Below, piece after piece: positions 45,674 to 55,954 of a stretch of DNA of 64,000 nt (positions within the stretch are counted from its first letter, which is position 1; every line of letters begins with the position of its first letter). The position numbers and the translations under genes are program-made. The notes below the pieces were generated by a model that was given only the letters and a program-made list of their open reading frames with translations, was not told the origin of the DNA and ran no database searches. This DNA comes from Hygrocybe punicea (taxonomy: Eukaryota; Basidiomycota; Agaricomycetes; Agaricales; Hygrophoraceae). The stretch lies in assembly GCA_963556145.1 (NCBI GenBank), contig OY744470.1:2852001-2916000 (forward strand), read 5' to 3'.

Positions 45674-48600
45674 TCTATTGTGCCTGCAGATCCTCCTCTT
45701 CAATACCACCGAGAGTCGCAACTTCCAGCCCCATCTTTTCGCCAACAAAGAAGAGATTCTGATCGAAGGGGAGTGGCACCATGGCTACAACCGAGTGGAT
45801 GTTTCTAACATCAATCACTCGCAAACTTTCGGCACCTTGATAGTTACAAACCCAGAGAGTCCCATAGGATTCACGTAGCAGATCAATATTGGGTGGGGAA
45901 TAGGTGGAGATAAGAGCGAGCGTCCTTGTTTCGTCATATATAGTCGCCTGAAAGAAAAACTGGGTTTCGCCATAAAAAACAGTATCATTTGTTGAATACT
46001 AGGAGAAGATATCAGTGCCAAGAACAGTAGGATGGGAATGACTTACGCGAATATTGCGTGACATGCGCACCTGCTCCAATGGCTTCCTCTTCTCCTTCCA
46101 GGCAGATCGTGCAATTTGTCCAGTAGGAAGTCGTAGGCGTGCCCAACGGCAGACTCAAGGATTCCATCCAGCTACATTCTCACCAGTTTGTTCACGCATG
46201 TAGTCTCGCACAGCAACAGCAGCTGGCCCTTGTAAGGTGCGCATGTGTTCGTCTTTAGCACGCAACAAGACATAACCGTCTCCGAGATCTTGAGAGCCAT
46301 GTGGGTTTGTCTCGTCCTTCACCAGCTCAGGTATAGCAGCTTTGAGAGCATTGACATGAGCTCGGCGGAGACCATGTTGTGACAGGTTTGCGAAGGGTTG
46401 AGATGGTTGTTTCATCTCTTCTGTAAGGTTTCCGATCGTTCGTTCCATCATCCATTGTGTGTAGTAACACAATGGTCCTAGAATGTGCACTATGTGTGCC
46501 AAATGAAGAAGAATGTGGAGAACAGGTCGACAAAAGTGAAGTCGTTCGACTTTGCGTTGATAATATATTTCCTCGAATTCCTTGACATATTCTGTGAGGA
46601 GTCGATGTGCTTGTATGAGTTCTTCTTGTGTAATTCGGCGTTGATGGAGGATTCGAATGGCCCATATGAGTTTGCAGTAGTTCTGGAAATAAAGGGTAGG
46701 AAGAAGGCCATACAGAAGACCTGGCCCGAGTACGAAAATGTATGTCAAGTATTCCCAGGCCTTGTAACCGCTCGAAATTTTCTCGGCAGGATTGCGAGGT
46801 GGTCTGTCAAATGATCCGGGAAGGTATGGTGTCGCATCGGCAACTGATTTTCCATGCCGGTCCCATGTGTCACCTTAAAGGACGGCCCAGGGCCAGGTCA
46901 TTTTGTCATCCGGTTCCTTACAAGTTATTTTTGCACGCCAGAGAGCAAGATTGAGCTCGGTTAAGTTGAGTGAAACAATGTGCATAATGTCGGGGGCAAA
47001 ACAGATAGGTATCGGTATCATACGAGGAGATGGAAGTCCGCTGAAAATGCTTGGTTTACTGATGCCAGTTTCACGACGGCGATTCGAGTATTGAGTCAAA
47101 TTTCGGGAAGTGATGAGATAGTTGAGGTTTTCAAGGTATTCACCTGCCAGTCGAATTGGCATTTGATGGAAGGGGTAGTCGTCGTGATCACTCCCTTCAA
47201 GTACGTAGTCGTTGGGCTTGAGATGGACGGTGTAGTAAGTCGTGTCATCAGGGAATCGCCATCCTTTCATGGGATAATACGTTCTGCATCCATAGTAGCC
47301 TTGATGGCCTACTAATCCACTCATGTGGGTAGCGCCAGGGCCATCGGCAGCGCCTATGGCAAAAAATGGCCGGGAAACGTGAACAGTTTCATCATATGCA
47401 TCCCAGACGCTGAAACCATGTCGTTGAAGAGCTGAGACATGGTGGAGGCCAGGGGCGAGGAAGGAGTCAAAGATTTGAGGCGGTTTTGGTCCAGGTATGA
47501 ATCCCCCGATTGGGACGGTGTGCATTTTGTATCTGCCATCAGGGGCAATGTCATAGATACCCCAAATATACAGCCAGCAGTTTGAGATCTTGTTCCGAAA
47601 GAGTTGTGCACCATCCAATGATAGAAGTAAGGTGGTGTCGTGGTCATTGATGTGTCCCTTGGAGAAGGCGGAAAGATATTCGGATCTGGACAGGAAGTCT
47701 TCATACTGGCTAATTACACCATTATTTGCTCGTATCTCAGCTTGAAGTTGGTGAGAACGGATGGATCGATATCGCATGGCCTCAGCACTCCGCCTACTGC
47801 GCCACATGGCCTGCAGCTGGGGACCGAGGGGGATAGTGAGGAAAGTCTTGCGAGGAATTCGCGTCTCGCCATTGCTAGCATCATATTGAATTGCATCGTA
47901 TCATAATTCACCACATTTTGGACAGTGAATGAGATCAGAGAAAGGGCCGGTGAAGCCGATACATGAATTTTCGCACATGTCATGCAACAGTGGTACAATT
48001 CCGGTGATTTCATTGATTGTGCGTTGGAGACGATCAAGGGAGAGGAAGTCGCAGTCCGGGAAGCGCTCTGAGATTGCCTCACCTACGGTTGTGTATGTGT
48101 CTTGTGACGCTTTCGTAGTAGCGAGATAGATTTTGATTGCGAGCAGGACATCGGGATTATCAACATCGGGAGGGCCTTCAGGTGGATGATGGAGTCGGTG
48201 GATGGTCTCAGTGTCAAGACCCCCATTTTCAAGGGTAGCGTTATGGAGATAGTTGATAAAAGACAGGGAAATATTGAGGTCGTCAACCAAGGCAGCCTGG
48301 AATGCTGGTTCAGCATCGTCCTGATCGGGACCAAGGTCAGGGTGTTCGTCAATTGCAGGGTCGACTTCTGTAAGACTTCCGGGGTCAACTATACGATCAA
48401 ACTACAAACAGAAAACTCATTGAACAAATAAAATCCTTGAATAATTATTACACTCACCGCTCTATCATCATCTGCTGGAGCTGGATTTCTCTCTGGGTCC
48501 ACAGGTGGCAATGCGGCAACGTATAGGTCCTCAAGGTTGTCTTCTGCCACCTCAACCAGTGGGGGAAGTATCGGGATGATGTTGGCATGGGGGTTGTCGA

Positions 48601-48910
48601 AGTTGTCATCTTGCGTTTCGTCTTCCATTTCGTCTTGCTGCATATTGAGGATATCAGGCACTTCTTGATTGGGAGGGAAATTCTCTTCGTCATCCACAAC
48701 GTCGTCTAACATCTCCTGGTTGTGTTCAGACCTGCCGTCGTTGTCTGCTCTCTGCCTGTCGACACCATTCTAGGCAAGGAATTCTTGTAGTGCAGTGCGA
48801 ATCCGGTTAGGGCGATAAGGTGCGTGGGTCAAGTACGTCCGTCTGGAGACCTCTCGTAGCGTCCCGCAATAACGAGGACAGTCACAATAGTACCTTTGTT
48901 CGGTTGACAT
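45674..48910 (-). pseudogene. Tnp2-type CACTA (Plavaka-like) transposase, four in-frame stops
   Basis: Starting at 48910, the N-terminus CDCPRYCGTLREVSRRTY is a short zinc-binding motif with the R-R-T-Y block usual in this family. An acidic linker follows, then intron 48402-48457, and a second zinc motif HCPKCGE (about 47905). The Tnp2 core (46875-47900) has LLLSLDGAQLF, GCRTYYPMKGWRFPDD, KPNDYVLEGSDHDDYP and CFAPDIMHIVSLNLTELNLA. The C-terminal domain (46060-46870) has TPYLPGSFDRPPRNPAEKIS. The final exon after intron 45999-46056 ends at 45674. Stops at 48770 (TAG), 47901 (TGA), 46875 (TAA) and 46155 (TGA) all lie in one frame. Its role was cut-and-paste DNA transposition. Confidence 0.9.
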
Positions 48911-49355
48911 ACTAAAATGAATTAGTATACAGTGTCTTTCGTTTGAATAAAGATATATCTTACACTTATTCAAAACTTAGGCAACGGGTTCCATAAAGAT
49001 GCGGGCGAGAGTCGTTCAAGTTGAGAATTGCCTCTTAACAAAGGTGTGCGGATTGACGGGCAACCATACTTAATCATATGTAACTGAATATAAATGGAAA
49101 TATAGTATATAATTCGTTTCTAAACTACGGACTTTTCACTGGGATTCAAGCTTGACCACACTATTCATACACTCAAGATTAATGTTTAGATTTGTCATAT
49201 CATTCGATTACCCTCCTCTCATCATTGCATCATCCTAGGTTCCCTGGCTAGGATGATTAATCAGATGACTAGGACGAGCTCGAGCGTGGAAGCATGGGTA
49301 AGCTACGAGGGGCATATTAATGTTTGCTTGGGGTCCAAGCACACCCCCCACTGGC

Positions 49356-50543
49356 ATGGTACCTGTTCGCGTCGGACTGATTGGACTCTCCGCCAGCCCA
49401 ACAGCGTGGGCCAACAACGCCCATCTTCCGTATCTCAAATCCTCACCCCACTACAAGATCATCGCGCTGCTTAACTCGAGCGTCGAATCAACACAAGCAG
49501 CGATCCAATTCCACCAGCTCGTCCCAAACACGACCATGGCGTATGGCACGCCGGAGGACCTCGCCAAGGATGCCGAGGTCGATCTGGTAATGTGCAGCGT
49601 ACGAGTGGACAAACACTACGCGGCTGTGAAACCCGCGTTGGAAGCTGGCAAGGACGTTTACGTCGAGTGGCCGCTCGTGTCGGATCTGGTGCATGCAGAG
49701 GAGTTGGCAACTTTGGCATGCGAGAAGGGGGTGAAGACGATAATAGGGTTGCAGGGGCGGATGGATCCTTTCTTCCACAAACTCAGAGAGGTCATCGCGA
49801 GTGGTAAGATTGGGAAAGTGTTGAGCACAACGGTGGTTGGCGCGACGTGGGCACCGGGGGCTACGGTTTCCGACCAATACAAGTTTACAGCTGATCGCAG
49901 CTATGGAGGGAACATGGTATCAATTCACCTTGCACACTGTGAGTACCATACGGCGGGAAACAACAAACATTTTGAAAAAAAAACGACAACAGTTATCGAC
50001 GCATTCAATCTCGCCCTCGGGGAATTTACCATGTTCAATTCTCTACTCGCAAACCAGCGACCAGTTATCGACGTCGTTAACGACGCTACGGGAAACGTGG
50101 TGGAACACACCGTGCCAAAAACTGCATACGACGAGATCTTGATCCAAGGCACGCTCACCAGCGGCGCGGTCGCGTTTGTGCACTTCCGCAGAGGGAAGCC
50201 TTTCCCGGCCGAGCCGGGCCTGCGATAGTGGATCTACGGAAGTGAAGGCGAGATTGCGATCACATTGCCCAGAACGTCGTTGCAGGTGGGGCATCCTGAT
50301 CTGGTAGCCAAAATCTATGATGGGAAGAGGGGGGAGGTGGAGATGCAGACGGTGTTTGAGGATGAGGAGTCGGGTGAGTTCCCGGAGGGACTGGCGAGGA
50401 ATGCGGCGAGGGTGTATGAGGCGTTTAGGAAAGGGGAGAAGAAGTGGTACGGGGATTTCGAGTGGGTGATTGTAGGGCATCGGATGATTGATGAGGTGTA
50501 TAAGAGTTCGGAGGAGAAAAGGGAAGGGAGGTACGTGCAGTAA
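49356..50543 (+). pseudogene. GFO/IDH/MocA oxidoreductase, Gal80-like, one TAG
   Basis: The N-terminal Rossmann motif VRVGLIGLSASPTAWANNAH is followed by KIIALLNSSVEST, DLVMCSVRVDKHY, KDVYVEWPL and KTIIGLQGRMDPF, the order seen in fungal Gal80-type members. Intron 49939-49992 gives HLAHFIDAFN in phase. After FRRGKPFPAEPGLR a TAG (50226-50228) interrupts the frame where Trp would fit, and WIYGSEGEIAIT continues to 50543. The catalytic EKP motif of true dehydrogenases reads EWP, as in Gal80-like regulators, so a sugar-sensing or atypical role is possible (inference). If the TAG is real, the protein lacks its last third. Confidence 0.75.
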
Positions 50544-50778
50544 TCTCAATATATGGTAACCTGTGTGTTTGGTATTCAGTCCATAGCTTTATTGTGTCTC
50601 AGGCTGTCAGTGGTGGTCGTTTTGTGGTCTTTCTGCCACTTGATAATTTGGGAGGCCTTTCTTTCCACCCTCGGATTCTGCGCGCAAAGGAGATTTCCAG
50701 GATATCCAAAGTGACTCACGGTCTCCCTAGTAGTCAGAATTCACGTACAATAATCTCAACATAGCCATTCGCGCTCTC

Positions 50779-51108
50779 ATGGGCGAACCCGCCGCAGCCG
50801 GGTCGACCCGCCAAAATACCTTCCATCGTCGAAAACGCCGTCGATCCCGCTCGTCGCTAGCCTGGTACCTAGCGACAGAGAGGGTAGCAGGAAAGCGTAC
50901 TCAATCTTTCTTCGAGACCGTCATCGCGAACTTTGATCAGGACGAGCTAGCTCTTCGGTGGGCTGGGAACACAGATTCGGAGAGTGGGCGGAAAGCCATC
51001 ATCGGGGACGATGAGAAGCTGACCTCGGTCAAGGAGTGGTTCAACTCGGTCTCTGGAGAGTTCTCGGTGAGTTTTTTTAGTAGGCTTTTGGGAAAATCGG
51101 TCGTATGA
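50779..51108 (+). CDS. Hypothetical basic protein, probably a first exon
   Basis: The open frame starts MGEPAAAGSTRQNTF, runs into an Arg-rich cluster (HRRKRRRSRSS), and continues with SLAWYLATERVAG and LTSVKEWFNSVSGEFS. A GTGAGT donor-like site at about 51067 suggests that the coding part ends there. The following exons would fall in the tandem repeats and were not found. No family is recognised. Confidence 0.35.
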   Translation: MGEPAAAGSTRQNTFHRRKRRRSRSSLAWYLATERVAGKRTQSFFETVIANFDQDELALRWAGNTDSESGRKAIIGDDEKLTSVKEWFNSVSGEFSVSFFSRLLGKSVV

Positions 51109-51129
51109 AGGGTTTTGGAAAACCCTTCA

Positions 51130-51640
51130 TATGGCGGAGTTGCCGGGTAGCTGCACTGCTTCCCAGCTGTTTTTGTCGCTTCTCCGGGCCTCCCACCACC
51201 TCCTTTCAGCGTTCACATAGGTGCGGTGGTGCTGTCACAGCGCTGGGCTTCCTCTGTCCTTGATTGAGTATTCGCGTGGGTGCAGCGGTGCCATCGCAGG
51301 ACTACAGAGAACGGAGGGGTTAGCGGCAAGCATAGAACCTAAAGAACAACGGGCCGCTCACAGCTGCTTCTCCGAGCCTCCCGCGACCTTGCCCGGGCAT
51401 TCGCGTGGCTGCGGTGGTGCCGTCGCAAGCCTACAGTGGCCGGAGGGGGGGGGGGGGTTAGTGACAAGCATGCAGCCTAAAAAACACAAACCATTCAAAG
51501 TCAGGGTAGCTGCGCTGCTCCCCAGCTGTTTGCGCCGCTTCTCTGGGCCTCCATGACCACGTTTGGGCATCCGCATGGGTTCCGTGGTGCTGTCGCAGGC
51601 CTACAGCGGCCGGAAGAGCTGTTCTGTAGAGGCACCATAA
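51130..51640. repeat. Degenerate GC-rich tandem repeat
   Basis: Recurrent blocks include GCTTCTCCGGGCCTCC, CGCTTCTCTGGGCCTCC, TTCGCGTGG-TGCGGTGGTGC and GTCGCA-GCCTACAG-GGCCGGA, near 51180, 51285, 51365-51440 and 51530-51615. The spacing is roughly 100-170 bp. A run of G lies near 51445-51457. ORFs here follow the repeat. Confidence 0.65.
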
Positions 51641-52200
51641 AGTTAGTGTCTGTAATTGAGAAATTTGAGGAAGAAAACAGATACCTAGCACGACTCGGGT
51701 GGGCGCACAACCCACAGCTGCGTCTTCTTGGCGTCCCGCAACTGCTCCGTTCGATGTTCGTGCCAATCGACGTCGTTCGATGCCGCCGGAGTGAAGGCGC
51801 GGTGTGGGTTATTCCGAGGGAAACTGTCAAAAAAAACAATCAGTAAGCCGAAGAGGATTCAACGGAAGAACGTACCTGGCGTGTTCCACACACCCCATAG
51901 AGGCCTCTGAAGCCTCCCCCGTGGCCCCCAACGCCAGCACCGTTGGCTTTTGGGGGCTGCATTGGGTCCGGATGGCATCGTTGTTGGGTCGGTTTGAGGC
52001 CGCGGCTGAGCGTGAAAACGGCGGCAGGCCTCTTGGAACGGTTTTCCAAGGGCACAGGGGTGGTCGGTAGGCGGCGGGAGCGAGTGAGTGAGCCGTTCCG
52101 ACGTCGACAAGAGTTGTTGACTTGGAATTGAAGGTTCGTTTTGGCTGACGAATTCAAGCTCAGTTTGAAAAACGAAAGAGGTCACGTTAGCCGCATCAAT
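51640..52200. other. No convincing gene
   Basis: Overlapping frames at 51804-52070 (plus) and 51840-52185 (minus) have no motif. The minus frame is Pro-rich. A short direct similarity exists between the 51553 and 51700 segments. This may be the 5' flank of the CRN-like gene. Confidence 0.4.
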
Positions 52201-52226
52201 CTCCGCAGCCCGAAACGCAGTGATTG

Positions 52227-54746
52227 ATGTCCTCGGCGCCTACTGAACTTTGGTGCATTGTTGACGATGATGATGATGCTGCCAGCGCACCCTTCACAAT
52301 CCAATTACCGGGCAATATCAACACGTTGGGTGTGAAGACACTGATCAGAGCGCAGGGCGTTGACATTGAGAATGCCAGGGATCTTATCCTTTGGAAGGTG
52401 AGGACAATCGTCCAAACCCGCTAATTCCAGCTCACAACCTCTTGCTAGCTCAACGTCGCCGAACTTGTTGATCCTGATGACACCCTTCTTCACCGCATTC
52501 ATCAGCGGGGCAATGATCTAACCAAGTTCGCCACCAAGATGAGTGCAGCGGAGAAAGTTTTGCTGCACTTTTCGCAATCTCCTGTGGATCACCTGCACAT
52601 ATTCGTACAGGTTCCGAAAGCTGGTGAGTCATATTCCATGGTCTTCACTTCCGTACTCGAATCTATCGTGTTACCATTACCCTATTTCCACTGCGTCAGC
52701 TTCTCGCAAGCGCTCAGCATCATACGGGGGTGATCATGTTGATAAGAAACCACGGACTGGTCGGTGCTGCATATTATCATCCTGCCTATGCACAGCGCTG
52801 ACGAAATCCTGTTTGTTCTAACCCTCTCGTTACTCGTTTCTGCCACCACATTTCACTCTGTTCCGATTCCGATCTCATCAGCCCCTCAGGAGCGTCAGGA
52901 CACCTTTCGTATGTAGTATATAATTTGTTCTCCGCATCCACTGGTTGAAGGTTCTGTTCGTTCACAGAACTTGCCGATTGGAGTGATTTTTGGAAAAAGC
53001 TTTGGGACAAGGGGGAGGAACATTTCAAGGCTCAATATATTGAAACTCGCTCAATTCAACTTGACGGTAAGGCAGTGAATTTCAACGTGTTGAAGATGCA
53101 GAAAGCCTTTCAACTGAAAGTTACGGGATTATTGATACGAGACGAATGGGTTGTTTCCTGGTCACATACGGAAGCAGCGTATGAAAACGGCGTGAATAAC
53201 TTGATTATCATTGGTCAGACCGGCATTGGTGTGCATGAGTTTCCTCGTATTTCCCTTTACCCCAACACTGGAATAACTATGTTTTAGGCAAAAGTCTTTC
53301 TCTTTTCTACTTCCTTTCGAAGCGCCTGGCCAAGGGTTCGCCAACTTTTTTCCAAACCGACCCCGATAAGGTATGGTTCTTCGACAAGAGCGGCGTTCGC
53401 CTCCTTGGCAGTAAGATGAATTGGGCAGCAATACAGGGCGTCTCGAAGGAGGATTCTCACTGGGCCCTCGTCGATTCAAATCGGAGAGTTAGAGACCCTG
53501 CTCCCCTTATATACGATAATGGATCGCCTTTCTTCATCGTGCAAGCTGCGTCACCTCGTGATGATAGGTGGGGGTGGGCAAAATACCATGGAACTTCACG
53601 TCATTTTTATTCGAAACCTTTCTCGATGGGGGAATTACTGTCGGGTGTGTACGTGTATTTCTTCAGTGACGGCTTGCCATCTCACTTGTACCACGTGAAG
53701 GGAATTTGCTTCAACCGGCGATAGCCAAGGAAGATGATATACGCGATTTTTACATCAAATATGGTCCATCTGCCCGCAACTGTTATGACGCATGCCATTC
53801 CCCGGCTGAGATGGAAGGGTATAGGACCAAATTAAATCTGACTATCGGAAAGATGAACTGGGATTCGATCGAACGTGTCATTGCCTCGGGAGACTTCACT
53901 CCTCAATTCGACACCGAACCTTACCTCGTTGTGCTCATTGAGCCTGCAGATGACAAGAGGTTAAGCCCCAAAGCCAATATTATCCGGCGCACAGTTATGC
54001 GATTACTCTGGCAACAACATGGAGTCCAACTCAATCGCAGAGCAAAAGAGCTCTTCCACCTCTTTTCCCAACATCGTGCATCAAGCCCAACCGCAGGATG
54101 GATATACGAAGGACAAATCCATCAGCAACTTGAGAGGGGCATCGATGTCCCTCTCGATCCCATGGCAATCATCGAGAATAATCGCAACGATGCCGTCAAT
54201 GACACTCATGTGGCTTCAGAAGTTACCCCAGGCCGGTGGTTGTCACCGCCCATGGAGTATGTGCCTTTCACAGCAAATGATCGCGCGTTGGAGATCGAGT
54301 CTTTACATTATTACGTGCCCGTCGATCCAACACATCCCACATATGACTCATTTGCATTCGAGTTCGTTCCTAGGCCGATGTACAATGGTCCCGTCTTGGA
54401 TCCGGGCAACATGAATAAACTTACAAAGAATAAACTACGAAACATAGTGAGTGTGACGACTTTTAGTGTTCCTGGAGCTTGTTTTGATGCGTTTCTACAC
54501 CATGCGCAGAGTTCCATCGGGGTCTTCTCTGTCTTTCAAGTGACGAAATCGCTCGAGCACGACCTGAATGCAAAGGGCCTCAACTATATTGCGGCACTTG
54601 CCCAACACCATGGCATGAAAGCAATGGCAATACGGTACATTGCAATCATTCCAGCTGGACACGAAGTAAAGATCAAGTCACCTATCGGTTGGCGTGCCAA
54701 ACTAGCAATGTATGAAATGCAGGTTGCAAACTATGAACCTAAATAA
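52227..54746 (+). CDS. Crinkler (CRN) family protein with P-loop
   Basis: Exon 1 (52227-52397) encodes ELWCIVDDDDDAASAPFTIQ and ends in LILWK, matching the ubiquitin-like CRN N-terminal domain (L-x-C/L-x-V ... LWKV/L). Intron 52398-52448 leads to LNVAELVDPDDTLLHRI. After further introns, exons from about 52970 read LADWSDFWKKLWDKG and EWVVSWSHTEAAYENGVNNL. Intron 53229-53287 splits the Walker A motif GQTGIGKS. Then come PTFFQTDPDKVWFFD, WALVDSN and SPFFIVQAASPRDDRW, features of fungal CRN P-loop proteins. Intron 53645-53724 joins ELLS to AKEDDIRDFYIKYGPS, and the last exon is open to TAA at 54746. No premature stop was seen. CRN proteins are known as nuclear-acting effectors or conflict-system proteins. 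The role here is unknown. Confidence 0.8.
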
Positions 54747-54749
54747 CTG

Positions 54750-55365
54750 TCTGGCACTGGTGCCATTGATCCGGCCTTACCTGCTGCAGGGGGGATAGAC
54801 ATTCTTTCTTCTCCATGTCCGCATCTTCTTCCACTCTTGGTCAGGTAGCCTATTCTCCTCCACATATGTAGTATCGATTAGTTACAGCATATACAGAAAA
54901 GCTGGGCTGCACCATTTTTCAAAAAAATAATTTTGATGTCTGACTAAGTGAGATCTGGCCATTATATATACTGTTTTCTAAATAAGTTGGGCTAGGCTAG
55001 TGGTGGACTAGCCACCAATGTAGATTTTGACCCTCAAACAGTTTGTATTCACATGCCTGTGATGGATTGAGATTGTGCAGAATATGGTATGTACGTTGAG
55101 GATGCTTGTATTAGGCACGACGTTGGTGATATCCTTGTGAGATCATTGAAATGTGAGCGCCGCCGACCGAGCGTGCTCGGTGCGCGTGATCACGTGAGAC
55201 GCGATAGTAGGGAATGCGAAGACCCATCATGTCCGGTATCGAAGCGAATGCTGCCAATGTATTACTGAGACGGCTATACGACGGGTACACTAAGTAAGCG
55301 TGGATGGAGCAAACCACGCATCGAGCACATTCGCTCGGCGAAACAAGTACACATTATCCGTGTAA
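54750..55365. other. Intergenic, nothing recognised
   Basis: It has ordinary composition. The 3' flank of the CRN-like gene holds an ATTATATATACTG stretch near 54960. I found no RNA gene or repeat. Confidence 0.4.
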
Positions 55366-55369
55366 TGTT

Positions 55370-55795
55370 GGTCCGTGAATCGAGCACACTCCATCCGCGC
55401 ATTGATGAGAGTTGGTTCGCGCATTGAGCATACTCCATCCGCGCAACCATCACACACGGTCCGCAAATCGAACACACTCCATCCGCGCATCGATGAGAGT
55501 TGGTCCGCGCATCGAGCATACTCCATCCGTGCAACAATCACACACAGTCCGCGAATCGAACACACTCCATCCGCGCATTGAGCATACTCCATCTGCGCAA
55601 CCATCACACATGGTCCGCGAATCAAGCACACTCCATCCGCGCATTGATGACAGTTGGTCCGCGCATCGAGCATACTCCATCCGCGCAACGATCACACACG
55701 GTCCACGAATCAAACATACTCCATCCGTGCCACAAGCAAGCAATGTCCGCGCACCGAGCACACTCGATCTGCGCATCATACGCACCCAGTCCACA
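55370..55795. repeat. 44-bp minisatellite with two alternating unit types
   Basis: Units begin TCCATCCGCGCA. Type A continues TTGATGAGAGTTGGTCCGCG and CATCGAGCATAC. Type B continues ACCATCACACACGGTCCGCG and AATCGAACACAC. A and B alternate, giving an 88-bp higher-order period, and one B unit is expanded near 55560. Long ORFs on both strands, such as HTPSAQPSHTVRESNTLHPR, are repeat products. Confidence 0.9.
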
Positions 55796-55954
55796 GGAGC
55801 CGTTCCCACCGACAGGTTTGGGAAGAAAACAGCCGAGACACGAGGCATACACGTGTCCGGCACACTGCTCCGAATAGATCTCTGACATGTGAACTGGTCA
55901 ATCAGAACTACAGCCACAAACCTTACTTATCAGTCAACGCCGAACGCGAACACC

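Larger units (their letters stand above)
42561..49143 (-). mobile_element. CACTA-superfamily (Plavaka-like) transposon, 6583 bp
   Basis: The terminal inverted repeats are CCCAGTGAGAAGTCCGTGGT (42561) and, reverse-complemented from 49143, CCCAGTGAAAAGTCCGTAGT. Similarity extends about 25 bp. ATTCAAG lies directly outside both ends (42554-42560 and 49144-49150). Inside are a Tnp2 transposase gene (45674-48910, minus), a multi-exon accessory gene (42885-45016, minus) and a small plus ORF between them. The gene content and the Tnp2 family identify the CACTA/EnSpm superfamily. A 7-bp flank match is longer than the usual 2-3 bp. Internal stops make the element non-autonomous now. Confidence 0.9.

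Noticed and set aside
46485..47315. Plus-strand open frames of about 110 codons
   Set aside because: They are antisense shadows of the Tnp2 transposase.
49143..49356. Upstream ATG at 49320 as the start of the oxidoreductase
   Set aside because: The 12 extra residues (MFAWGPSTPPTG) precede the Rossmann strand without family support. ATG at 49356 places VRVGLIG at the usual distance.
51445..51457. Poly-G run as a possible functional signal
   Set aside because: A homopolymer inside a GC-rich repeat is best explained by slippage or sequencing error.
55370..55795. Possible CRISPR-like array
   Set aside because: The units are contiguous 44-bp minisatellite variants with no unique spacers, and the genome is eukaryotic.
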